64,000 nt of DNA from Bacillota bacterium. GTDB taxonomy: Bacteria > Bacillota > Negativicutes > Sporomusales > Sporomusaceae. Positions 1 to 6,571 of the stretch are shown one piece after another. Numbering within the stretch: the first letter of the stretch is position 1; every line of letters starts with the position of its first letter. Position numbers and translations under genes: made by a program. The stretch is taken from positions 1-64,000 of the forward strand of contig JAGGAB010000012.1 in assembly GCA_017889705.1 (NCBI GenBank), given 5' to 3'. The notes below the pieces were generated by a model. It made no database searches and had not been told where the DNA came from. It was given only the letters and a program-made list of their open reading frames with translations.

Positions 1-1
1 C

Positions 2-604
2 ATTGCTGTAGATGTAGTTAGTGCAGATGTTTCGGCTTCATGTACCGGTAATGCTGCTAGTGCAACAAAGCTAGAGACTGCAAGGAATATTAATGGTGTG
101 GCTTTTGACGGGTCGGCAGATATTATAATTACTCAGGTATATGGAAAAGATATTGCCACTACCGATCTGATTCAAGCAGCTATGCCGGCCGGAGCAATCA
201 TTATTTGGTCTGGTAGTATTGCTACTATTCCTACAGGCTGGCAACTATGTGATGGTTCTAACGGCACACCCGATCTACGTAGTAGATTTATCGTTGGTGC
301 CGGGAGTGATACTGGTTCTTATACTGCTGGCACTAATGGCATTGGCACCGGATATTATACTCCCGGTGCAATAGGTGGTGAGGACTTACATCAACTTATT
401 ATCAGTGAAATGCCTAGCCATTCACATAGGGTATTAGAATCTGCATCTGGGGATGGAAGTTATCATGGATTTATGGTAGATACTAGTATTGCTTATAATT
501 ACATACCTGGATCGCCTTCATTTCTACAAGCTACAGGTGGCGGTCAAGCGCATGAAAACCGTCCTCCATATTATGCATTAGCTTATATTATGCGGATTGC
601 ATAG
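2..604 (+). CDS. phage tail-collar/tail-fibre protein, 5' end outside window
   Basis: The reading frame is open from the first bases of the window to the stop at 602-604, so the gene is cut by the window edge; the GTG at 98 is an internal codon. About 200 residues are visible. The first part has the Ser/Ala-rich 'SATKLETARNINGVAFDGSA' type of repeat found in phage tail fibres. The second part has the tail-collar pattern (GAIIIWSGS, PTGWQLCDGSNGTPDLRSRFIVGAG, later GGEDLHQLIISEMPSHSH, ending NRPPYYALAYIMRIA). Such proteins form the distal tail fibre and its host-contact tip. A strong terminator follows. Family assignment is firm; which phage or tailocin it belongs to cannot be seen. Confidence 0.88.
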   Translation: MAVDVVSADVSASCTGNAASATKLETARNINGVAFDGSADIIITQVYGKDIATTDLIQAAMPAGAIIIWSGSIATIPTGWQLCDGSNGTPDLRSRFIVGAGSDTGSYTAGTNGIGTGYYTPGAIGGEDLHQLIISEMPSHSHRVLESASGDGSYHGFMVDTSIAYNYIPGSPSFLQATGGGQAHENRPPYYALAYIMRIA

Positions 605-631
605 TTTAATCGGGCTATATAGAGACTGTAG

Positions 632-666
632 CCGCCTACCGGGTTCCGCCCTGGTGGGCGGTTTTT
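632..666 (+). terminator. Rho-independent terminator after the tail-collar gene
   Basis: CCGCCTACC (632-640) pairs with GGTGGGCGG (653-661) and is followed by five T. It closes the tail-collar transcript. It closely resembles the hairpin at 2288-2320 after the next gene. Confidence 0.85.
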
Positions 667-786
667 GGTTTTTAATTCACTCTCAACCTAGCGGTTTGGG
701 GTGGGTACTCAAATAGATAATCAACGGTGCAGGCCCTTAGCAAATTTTAAAAAAGAGGGTTGAGCCATTTAAAAAGACAGTTGATT

Positions 787-813
787 TGAATGTATATAAA
801 TGAAAGCCGATAT
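787..813 (+). promoter_or_regulatory. candidate sigma-28 (SigD) promoter
   Basis: GCCGATAT at 806-813 is one base off the flagellar sigma factor -10 consensus GCCGATAA. TGAA at 787-790 sits 15 bases upstream, against consensus TAAA with a 15-base spacer. It lies 75 bases before the start of the LamG-FN3 gene at 889. The sigma factor that would read it is encoded at 53324-54085. This is a motif match only and could be chance. Confidence 0.45.
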
Positions 814-888
814 ACAGGAAACACATATTGATAATAGAGTTTCTTGGCTATGTTGGATTTCAAAAAAATAATTTAGGAGGAGTGTTCA

Positions 889-2280
889 ATGGCTTATATA
901 GTTGATGATTACACGATTTCGTTACTCCATTTTGAGGATGGGATAACAGATGAGACAGGTAAAACATGGACAGCATACAATGGTGCGACTGTAAGTACTG
1001 CTAAAAGTAAATTAGGTACAAGCAGTTTATATTTAGATGGTGTTAATCAATATTTGAGGTTACCATATGATTCAAGTTTTGATTTTAGTTTGAGTGACTT
1101 TACAGTTGATTTTTATATTTATTTACCGTCAAGTCAAGCAATTAAAGTAATGGCTAGTATGAATGCTTCTAATGAATTAGATGCTTCAGACATACAATGG
1201 GGTATATTTACAAATTCGTCTGGGAGCATACAAGCGGAGGTATGTAAAGGAACTACACAATACAAGTCATCTGCATGTGCTGTTACTATTGGTGAGTGGC
1301 ATCATGTGGCTATTGTAAAAAATGGAACAAATTTATTGCAATTTATTAATGGAGTTTTAACTTCGACAACAGCATGTTCTGCAAGTATTAATTCGGAAAC
1401 GTCTTTTGGCATAACTATAGGATACTATCCGTATGGTAGCACATATATAAATTGCTATATTGATGAATTTCGAATTTCCAATATTGCTCGATGGACGTCT
1501 GACTTTAATCCTGATGCACCTACAGATTTAACCGCTACAGCGGGCGACGCCCAAGTGACTCTTTCATGGACAGCAGTAACCGGTGCAATGAGTTACATTG
1601 TTAAACGCGCAACCACTTCTGGAGGGACATATACGACCATAGCCAGCGGAATAACTGATACGAGTTATGTGGATACTGATGTCATTAATGGCACGACTTA
1701 TTATTATGTAGTTACAGCAGTGAATGACTATGGTGAAAGTGATAATTCAAATGAAGCGTCTGCTACACCGCAAGCAGCGGAAAAAGCATTGCTTCTAATT
1801 GAAATGGTTGACGGTTTGCAAAAAGAGTATGAGCTTACCGAAACTGAGATCGAAACATTCCTTGCTTGGTTCATTGCTCGAGATGGTGGGTCTGGAGCTC
1901 CTTACTATGAGATTAATAAAGACTTCAATATTAAACCGTTTACTGGTCGGACAGATTATTTGGTATTTGACAAAATACAGAACGTTGAAGTTATGCAGTA
2001 TGCCATAACTTCAACGAGTTCAAATGTATCGACCACCGCGGAAACGACAGATACCGTTCTTTTGGCAATTACTATGTTTAATGGCGAATGCAAGGAATAT
2101 GAACTTTCTGAAACTGAAGTCGAAGCATTTATTACTTGGTATACTACCAAAGATGGAGGTTCTGGGAACCCATATTATGAATTTAGCAAGGATTATAATA
2201 TCGGACCATTTACCAGTCGAACGGATTATCTGGTCTTCGATAAGATTCAAAACTTTGAAGTAATGGAATATAATGAGTAA
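889..2280 (+). CDS. LamG-FN3 phage tail or surface protein with duplicated C-terminal module
   Basis: 463 residues, ATG preceded by GGAGGA. Residues 1-208 look like a LamG/concanavalin-A-like lectin fold (TISLLHFEDG, SLYLDGVNQYLRL, GEWHHVAIVKNGT, CYIDEFRISNIARW). Residues 211-296 are a fibronectin type III domain (PTDLTATAGDAQVTLSW, YYYVVTAVNDYGES). Residues 301-371 and 391-461 are two copies of one module with shared YEL.ETE, DGGSG.PYYE and RTDYLVFDKIQN motifs. No signal peptide or membrane segment is visible, so it is probably part of a phage or tailocin particle rather than secreted by Sec. The gene stands alone between two similar terminators, with a possible sigma-28 promoter upstream. 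Carbohydrate or surface binding is inferred from the domains. Confidence 0.8.
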   Translation: MAYIVDDYTISLLHFEDGITDETGKTWTAYNGATVSTAKSKLGTSSLYLDGVNQYLRLPYDSSFDFSLSDFTVDFYIYLPSSQAIKVMASMNASNELDASDIQWGIFTNSSGSIQAEVCKGTTQYKSSACAVTIGEWHHVAIVKNGTNLLQFINGVLTSTTACSASINSETSFGITIGYYPYGSTYINCYIDEFRISNIARWTSDFNPDAPTDLTATAGDAQVTLSWTAVTGAMSYIVKRATTSGGTYTTIASGITDTSYVDTDVINGTTYYYVVTAVNDYGESDNSNEASATPQAAEKALLLIEMVDGLQKEYELTETEIETFLAWFIARDGGSGAPYYEINKDFNIKPFTGRTDYLVFDKIQNVEVMQYAITSTSSNVSTTAETTDTVLLAITMFNGECKEYELSETEVEAFITWYTTKDGGSGNPYYEFSKDYNIGPFTSRTDYLVFDKIQNFEVMEYNE

Positions 2281-2287
2281 TTTTATG

Positions 2288-2320
2288 CCGCCTGCCGGGT
2301 TCGCCTGGTGGGCGCCTTTT
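2288..2320 (+). terminator. Rho-independent terminator after the LamG-FN3 gene
   Basis: The hairpin CGCCTGCCGGG..CCTGGTGGGCG is followed by CCTTTT. It shares GCCGCCT-CCGGGTTC and CTGGTGGGCG with the terminator at 632-666, as if both descend from one sequence. Confidence 0.7.
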
Positions 2321-2396
2321 ATATTTGTATTTTTTACTACAGTGTGGTAATATTTGTAGAAATAGTTAATTGTTTATTAAGAGGGGGATGATTTAA

Positions 2397-2525
2397 ATGA
2401 TTAAAGCTTTAGGTCGTATAGTACCTTTAGTTATTTCAATAATCGCCGCTCGATTTGGACGCCCAAGGAAAAAAGTAAAAGAAGTAGTAAATGTAAAATA
2501 TCCCGTGCATAAGAAAGCAAGTTGA
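2397..2525 (+). CDS. small basic membrane peptide, 42 residues, unknown function
   Basis: An ATG with a GAGGGGG ribosome site at 2381-2387 opens a 42-codon frame, MIKALGRIVPLVISIIAARF, followed by a very basic tail (GRPRKKVKEVV...VHKKAS). It has one short hydrophobic helix (about residues 8-20) and is immediately followed by a terminator, so it looks like a real monocistronic gene. Small basic single-helix peptides are common next to phage tail and lysis genes. I cannot assign a function; a holin-like or host-membrane role is only a guess. Confidence 0.55.
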   Translation: MIKALGRIVPLVISIIAARFGRPRKKVKEVVNVKYPVHKKAS

Positions 2526-2529
2526 TTAG

Positions 2530-2562
2530 TCGCTCTGTCCTTCTGGATGGGGCGATTTTTTT
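2530..2562 (+). terminator. Rho-independent terminator
   Basis: TCGCTCTGTCC (2530-2540) pairs with GGATGGGGCGA (2545-2555), using a few G-T pairs, across a TTCT loop. Seven T follow. Confidence 0.8.
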
Positions 2563-2576
2563 CGGATTTCATACAT

Positions 2577-2623
2577 GGAATAATTTTTAATAAAAATGCG
2601 GAATATTTTTAGGAATAATTTTC
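2577..2623 (+). repeat. three direct repeats GGAATA(A/T)TTTT, probable operator
   Basis: GGAATAATTTTT (2577-2588), GGAATATTTTT (2600-2610) and GGAATAATTTTC (2612-2623) lie in the same orientation directly upstream of the -35 box at 2624. Iterated sites beside a promoter that drives an XRE-type regulator suggest an autoregulatory operator. That is inferred from placement. Confidence 0.55.
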
Positions 2624-2652
2624 TTGAAAATATCAAAAACATATGTTATGCT
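2624..2652 (+). promoter_or_regulatory. sigma-A promoter of the unknown gene and XRE/ImmA gene
   Basis: TTGAAA (2624-2629), a 17-base spacer, then TATGCT (2647-2652). The promoter occupies what would otherwise be the first codons of a longer frame. This supports the GTG start at 2681 rather than the TTG at 2624. Confidence 0.7.
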
Positions 2653-2680
2653 ATACAATATAGTAAAGGAGGGCGAGCTA

Positions 2681-3295
2681 GTGTCTTTTAATAAGAATCA
2701 TTACATAGATGAAGAATCTGTACGTGAGCATTTAACAGAGGAACGATTAGAAATCTTTTATAATTGTATATCAGCCTCTATAAATTATTATCAAGAAAAA
2801 CATAAGGATGATGGTCACATATTCTTACCACGGACAAAGGCTAATGCAATTAATGATATTATGGCGAATAATATCAAAAAGTCTTTTGAAAGTGACCCCG
2901 ACGTTTATATATTTTATGCGAGAGGGAGATCGCTTCGTTTAAGTATTAATAATGGAGCTGTAGTTGTCCGTTTTAAAAAAATGGACAAAAATATGACTAC
3001 GCATAATATCCCGACACAACAGGCATTGGATTTTAATGAACAATTGACATTGTTCGGTAATTCTATTAATATTAATGCCGGATATATTTCAACTGGTTTT
3101 GACCACAAAATTGTTGTAGCTTGTCCAGAAAATAATAATCAAAATTTTTGGGCATGGGAAGTGGAATCAGCAGTCGCAAATCTTGAGAATGTTACAATAT
3201 TCCCTGTTGCGATATCTGCCCAATCTACAGCATTACCAAAACGCAAAGTGGTTCCTAGAAGGGAGAAGAAAGAGCATGAAGGAGTTAACGAATAA
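2681..3295 (+). CDS. unknown protein paired with an XRE/ImmA regulator
   Basis: 204 residues from GTG 2681, chosen because AAAGGAGGG lies just upstream and the promoter covers the longer frame. The protein is soluble, with no signal or membrane segment. It has an acidic, helical N-terminal half (EESVREHLTEERLEIFYNCI), a middle with regular hydrophobic strands (DVYIFYARGRSLRLSINNGAVVVRF, INAGYISTGFDHKIVVACP) and a basic tail (PKRKVVPRREKK). I do not recognise the family. Its 3' end overlaps the XRE/ImmA gene by 20 bases, so the two are translated from one transcript. Partner of the regulator, toxin or phage early protein are all possible. Confidence 0.65.
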   Translation: MSFNKNHYIDEESVREHLTEERLEIFYNCISASINYYQEKHKDDGHIFLPRTKANAINDIMANNIKKSFESDPDVYIFYARGRSLRLSINNGAVVVRFKKMDKNMTTHNIPTQQALDFNEQLTLFGNSININAGYISTGFDHKIVVACPENNNQNFWAWEVESAVANLENVTIFPVAISAQSTALPKRKVVPRREKKEHEGVNE

Positions 3296-4355
3296 TACTC
3301 ATCAAGTTAATCCTTGTATGATTACTTTAGCTAGAGAGACAAGAGGATTAACACAAAGTGATTTGGCGAACATGCTTTCAATAACGCAAGGAAAGTTGTC
3401 TAAAATTGAAAGCGGTTTTTTGCAAGTATCAGATGAGGATTTAGTTTCAATCTCTAATGTTCTAAAATATCCAAAACACTTTTTCTTTCAGGATGACCCA
3501 ATTTATGGTCCGGGAGTAAGTGAGTTATTTCATAGAAAGCGTCAGGCTATATCGACCAAACTGCTAAAAAAGAACCATGCGATTGTTCAGCTACGGCACA
3601 TGCAGATTTCAAGGTTATTGAAATCGGTAGATATTGGATCGATTAATATAAAACCTCAAGACATAGACGAGCCGGGAGCGCCTACACCCGAAGAAGTAGC
3701 TAGAATGACAAGGGCTATGTGGAATTTACCAAACGGTCCTATTAATAACATGGTTGAAGTTATAGAAAACGCCGGCGGAATAGTTATACCATACGATTTA
3801 GATACCAATAAAATTGATGCTATGAGTCGGTGGATACCAGGAAGTCCCCCATTATTTTTTATTAATACACGGATGCCAATGGATAGAATCCGTTTTACAT
3901 TGGGGCACGAGTTGGGGCATGTTATTATGCATACAACTCCAAATTCTGATATGGAAAGTCAGGCAGATGCTTTTGCTGCTGAATTTTTGATGCCTAGTAA
4001 AGATATTAGAACTTCACTGGACAATTTGACCTTGGAAAAGTTAGCATCACTTAAACGACTCTGGAAAGTATCAATGGCTGCCTTGATATATCGTGCGAAG
4101 GAATTAAATAAGATCACTGAAAATCAAGCACGTTATTTATATATGCAAATGGCAAGGCTTGGTTATAAAACAAGGGAACCGGAATCCTTAGAACCCCCGA
4201 AAGAGCAGCCGCAACTTTTTTACGATTTGGCTAAAGTTCATTTGGAGGATTTAGGTTATACTGATACTGAGCTTAGTATATTATTGAGTTTAAATGAAGA
4301 TGAATTCAAGGGCATTTATAAACATAGCACCCGTCGCTTGGCTGTTGTACGGTGA
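3276..4355 (+). CDS. XRE HTH regulator fused to an ImmA/IrrE metallopeptidase
   Basis: 359 residues from ATG 3276, which has a GGGAGAAGAAAG site; a longer upstream frame has no ribosome site. Residues about 15-68 form an XRE helix-turn-helix (ETRGLTQSDLANMLSITQGK, LSKIESG). Residues about 170-260 are the ImmA/IrrE (DUF955, COG2856) zinc peptidase with HELGH at 211-215 and the third ligand in QADAFAAEFLMP (Glu about 236). Members of this group bind operator DNA and cleave repressors, as ImmA does with ImmR of ICEBs1. Here both functions sit in one chain. Its place among phage genes suggests control of prophage or mobile-element genes. The C-terminal 100 residues are unassigned. Confidence 0.85.
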   Translation: MKELTNNTHQVNPCMITLARETRGLTQSDLANMLSITQGKLSKIESGFLQVSDEDLVSISNVLKYPKHFFFQDDPIYGPGVSELFHRKRQAISTKLLKKNHAIVQLRHMQISRLLKSVDIGSINIKPQDIDEPGAPTPEEVARMTRAMWNLPNGPINNMVEVIENAGGIVIPYDLDTNKIDAMSRWIPGSPPLFFINTRMPMDRIRFTLGHELGHVIMHTTPNSDMESQADAFAAEFLMPSKDIRTSLDNLTLEKLASLKRLWKVSMAALIYRAKELNKITENQARYLYMQMARLGYKTREPESLEPPKEQPQLFYDLAKVHLEDLGYTDTELSILLSLNEDEFKGIYKHSTRRLAVVR

Positions 4356-4386
4356 TTTTTGTGGCACAAAGATGAGGAGGGATTTA

Positions 4387-4644
4387 ATGCGTAACATAAT
4401 ATATTTCTTTATTATTTTTGGATTATTGAGCGTTGCTACTTATATTTTTGAGTTTTTAAATCCAGCTTTTGCATCATTTTTAGGTTGCATAATGATGGGA
4501 TTTATCGTTTTTTCAATGCGAATATACTATGCAGATAATGGAAATGAAAGGCGAATTTTGTTTTTCAAAGGATTAGCTTTAGGCTTTGGTTTTTATACAC
4601 TAAAATTATTTATGCAAGATTTTTTGCCAAAACTAATTAATTAA
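4387..4644 (+). CDS. small multi-pass membrane protein, unknown
   Basis: 85 residues from ATG 4387 with GAGGAGG at 4374-4380; an in-frame ATG at 4372 overlaps that ribosome site and is less likely. Hydrophobic segments lie at about residues 3-22 (IIYFFIIFGLLSVATYIF), 28-46 (FASFLGCIMMGFIVFSMR) and 60-77 (FFKGLALGFGFYTLKLFM). It begins 31 bases after the XRE/ImmA stop and ends just before a terminator, so it is the last gene of that transcript. No family is recognised. Confidence 0.55.
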   Translation: MRNIIYFFIIFGLLSVATYIFEFLNPAFASFLGCIMMGFIVFSMRIYYADNGNERRILFFKGLALGFGFYTLKLFMQDFLPKLIN

Positions 4645-4656
4645 ACTGTATCTCGG

Positions 4657-4682
4657 CCGCACCCTCCCCGGTGCGGTTTTTT
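4657..4682 (+). terminator. Rho-independent terminator
   Basis: CCGCACC (4657-4663) pairs with GGTGCGG (4670-4676) and six T follow. It ends the XRE/ImmA transcript just before the SOS promoter. Confidence 0.85.
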
Positions 4683-4697
4683 CCATTTTATACCCTC

Positions 4698-4745
4698 TTT
4701 ACACCTGCGAACATTTGTTCTATAATGATAAACAAACAAATGTTC
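4698..4745 (+). promoter_or_regulatory. LexA-controlled promoter of the Y-family polymerase
   Basis: TTTACA (4698-4703), 17 bases, TATAAT (4721-4726). The spacer carries CGAACATTTGTTCT (4708-4721), which fits the Firmicute SOS box CGAAC-N4-GTTCG except for the last base. A second, weaker box AAAC-AAAT-GTTC (4734-4745) lies over the expected transcription start. LexA bound here would block RNA polymerase, so the polymerase gene should be DNA-damage inducible. Confidence 0.85.
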
Positions 4746-4763
4746 TGCATTGGGGGCAATACT

Positions 4764-6002
4764 TTGAGCCGTACAATCTTGCACGTTGACCTTAACAATT
4801 TCTATGCAAGCGTTGAATGCTTGTATCGCCCTGGAATCCGTGACAAACCAGTTATAGTCTGCGGTGATGCCGAATCACGCCACGGAATAGTTTTGGCTAA
4901 AAATCAGATTGCAAAACAGGCCAGTGTGAAAACTGGTGATGTGATTTGGGAAGCAAAATTAAAATGTCCGGGATTGGTGCAAGTATCAGCTGATTTTAAA
5001 AAGTATCTTCGGTTTTCACGGATGGCCCGGCAGATATATGGCAATTACACTGACCAGATTGAATCATTCGGTATTGATGAAGCCTGGCTCGATGTGACTG
5101 GATCAACTAAGCTGTTTGGCTCAGGCCAGGAAATTGCCGACAAAATCCGGCAGCGATTTAAATCAGAGCTTGGCCTCACCGCATCCGCTGGAGTTTCCTT
5201 CAATAAAATATTTGCCAAACTCGGCTCAGACATGAAAAAGCCCGACGCCACCACTGTTATTACTCAGGGTGATTATCGGGATAAGGTTTGGCCGCTGCCT
5301 GTGGGCGAGCTGCTATATGTCGGCCGATCCACACGACAAAAACTAAATAACCGTGGAATCTATACAATCGGCGATCTGGCCAACCGTGATGTTCATCGGT
5401 TGCGCTTGCTGCTGGGAGTATGGGGCGAAACACTCTGGAGCTTTGCAAATGGTTTAGATGCGGCGCCGGTCAGACTGAACGGCGATGAATCCATTGTTAA
5501 GTCTGTCGGTAACAGTACCACAACAGTACGGGATTTGACTAATGACACTGATGTAAAACTAATTGTTTATGTGCTGGCCGAAAGCGTGGCGGCCCGGCTC
5601 CGAAAACATGGCTTAAAGTGTAAAACCGTTGCAATCCACGTCCGGGATAAAGATTTGCACTCGTTTGATCGGCAAGGTCAGTTGATGGCGCCGACATATG
5701 TGTCTAATGATATTGCCGAAAAAGCCATGGAGCTATTTGTCGCAAATTATACCTGGGATAAACCGATTCGCAGCCTGGGCGTGCGTGGTGCTGATTTGGT
5801 GACGGCAACCGGTCATGTACAGATAGGTCTCTTTGATGGTGACAACTTAGAATCAGAAACTCTTGAAAAAACGATTGACGGATTACGACGGCGGTTTGGG
5901 CATTACAGCGTGCAGCGCTGCGCTATGTTGCTGGATCGGCAGTTGACCGGATTCAACCCGAAGGAAGACCATGTTATTCATCCAGTATCATATTTTAAGT
6001 AG
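4764..6002 (+). CDS. dinB: Y-family DNA polymerase (DinB/UmuC superfamily, YqjW/UvrX-like)
   Basis: 412 residues from TTG 4764 after GGGGG; frame upstream of this is promoter. It is a translesion polymerase. The first catalytic acidic residue is Asp9 (HVDLNNFYASVE) and the catalytic pair is Asp105-Glu106 (FGIDEAWLDVTG). A helix-hairpin-helix thumb follows (LPVGELLYVGRSTRQKLNNR), then a little-finger domain ending RCAMLLDRQLTGFNP. The ending and the SOS promoter make it more like B. subtilis YqjW/UvrX than the constitutive housekeeping Pol IV. It is followed at 12 bases by a small gene, probably co-transcribed. Confidence 0.88.
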   Translation: MSRTILHVDLNNFYASVECLYRPGIRDKPVIVCGDAESRHGIVLAKNQIAKQASVKTGDVIWEAKLKCPGLVQVSADFKKYLRFSRMARQIYGNYTDQIESFGIDEAWLDVTGSTKLFGSGQEIADKIRQRFKSELGLTASAGVSFNKIFAKLGSDMKKPDATTVITQGDYRDKVWPLPVGELLYVGRSTRQKLNNRGIYTIGDLANRDVHRLRLLLGVWGETLWSFANGLDAAPVRLNGDESIVKSVGNSTTTVRDLTNDTDVKLIVYVLAESVAARLRKHGLKCKTVAIHVRDKDLHSFDRQGQLMAPTYVSNDIAEKAMELFVANYTWDKPIRSLGVRGADLVTATGHVQIGLFDGDNLESETLEKTIDGLRRRFGHYSVQRCAMLLDRQLTGFNPKEDHVIHPVSYFK

Positions 6003-6014
6003 AAGGTGAGTTAA

Positions 6015-6245
6015 GTGGGGAAAGTATTTGTACAGATCACAGCTGAGCATGATACAAACGGGATGATTAAGCCTACTGTGTTACACTGGTCGGACGGTCG
6101 AAAATGGGAGATTGAAAAAGTATTTGATGTTCGTATGGCAGTGTCATTGAAAGCTGGCGGCCAGGGACTAAGGTATACCTGTAGAATTGCAAACAAGCAG
6201 GTATATTTATTTTGTGATGATGGCAAATGGTTTATTGAGAAATAA
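6015..6245 (+). CDS. small protein co-transcribed with the Y-family polymerase
   Basis: 76 residues from GTG 6015 with AGAAGGTGAG upstream, 12 bases after the polymerase stop, so it should share the LexA-controlled transcript. The sequence is strand-rich (KVFVQITAEHD, TVLHWSDGRKWEIEKVFDVR, LRYTCRIANKQVYLFCDDGK). Small beta-strand proteins of this sort often follow Y-family polymerase genes, and it may be a polymerase accessory factor. No catalytic motif is visible and I cannot name the family. Confidence 0.65.
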   Translation: MGKVFVQITAEHDTNGMIKPTVLHWSDGRKWEIEKVFDVRMAVSLKAGGQGLRYTCRIANKQVYLFCDDGKWFIEK

Positions 6246-6259
6246 CTCCAGGAACGATA

Positions 6260-6288
6260 TTGACAAAATTATCAGCACAACGTATAAT
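6260..6288 (+). promoter_or_regulatory. perfect consensus sigma-A promoter
   Basis: TTGACA (6260-6265), exactly 17 bases, TATAAT (6283-6288). It reads into a hairpin leader and the 46-residue gene at 6354. Confidence 0.85.
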
Positions 6289-6302
6289 TGCTTTGATAAA
6301 TG

Positions 6303-6325
6303 CGAGGTTGCATAAGTGCACCTCG
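6303..6325 (+). promoter_or_regulatory. leader hairpin before the 46-residue gene
   Basis: CGAGGT-TGCA and TGCA-CCTCG pair across a TAAG loop with one bulged base, and a T-rich stretch follows. The hairpin starts about eight bases after the expected transcription start. It may stabilise the 5' end or act as a weak attenuator; only the structure is seen. Confidence 0.5.
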
Positions 6326-6353
6326 TTTATTTTATTTTAGAAAGGTGTTTATC

Positions 6354-6494
6354 ATGGAAAATGCTAATAAGATTGATTTTAGTATGAGCGAAGAAGAATT
6401 TCAAAAATTGTTGGACGAACTATCTAATGTTGTAAATATGGAATTTAGAAAAGAAGACAATATAGTAGATAATAAAACACCAAAGTGTGCCTAA
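6354..6494 (+). CDS. small acidic protein, 46 residues, unknown
   Basis: ATG 6354 has AGAAAGGTG upstream and is preferred over upstream in-frame codons that fall in the leader hairpin. The product MENANKIDFSMSEEEFQKLL continues as an acidic helical peptide ending NKTPKCA. It has its own perfect promoter and a terminator, so it is a free-standing, probably well expressed unit. No family is recognised. The single C-terminal Cys is notable but unexplained. Confidence 0.6.
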   Translation: MENANKIDFSMSEEEFQKLLDELSNVVNMEFRKEDNIVDNKTPKCA

Positions 6495-6507
6495 CACACT
6501 AAGCATA

Positions 6508-6543
6508 AAAAATACCCACGGTGTGTAACCGAGGGTATTTTTC
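6508..6543. terminator. bidirectional terminator between convergent genes
   Basis: AAAAAATACCCACGG and CCGAGGGTATTTTT form a stem with one mismatch. A-run and T-run flank it, so it can stop the plus-strand small gene and the minus-strand gene whose 3' end is at 6572. Confidence 0.8.
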
Positions 6544-6571
6544 ATTTGGTCAGCTATCATATTTAAGATAA

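Noticed and set aside
98..100. GTG at 98 as the start of the tail-collar gene
   Set aside because: The frame is open upstream to the window edge with tail-fibre-like sequence and there is no ribosome site, so it is an internal valine codon.
682..764. Inverted repeat CTCAACC / GGTTGAG
   Set aside because: The arms are only seven bases and 69 bases apart, which is expected by chance.
2624..2680. TTG 2624 as start of the unknown gene
   Set aside because: These bases form the -35, spacer and -10 of the promoter, while GTG 2681 has a good AAAGGAGGG site.
1..6500. Prophage attachment site
   Set aside because: No integrase gene or matching att repeats lie in the window, so the ends of the phage-like region cannot be set.
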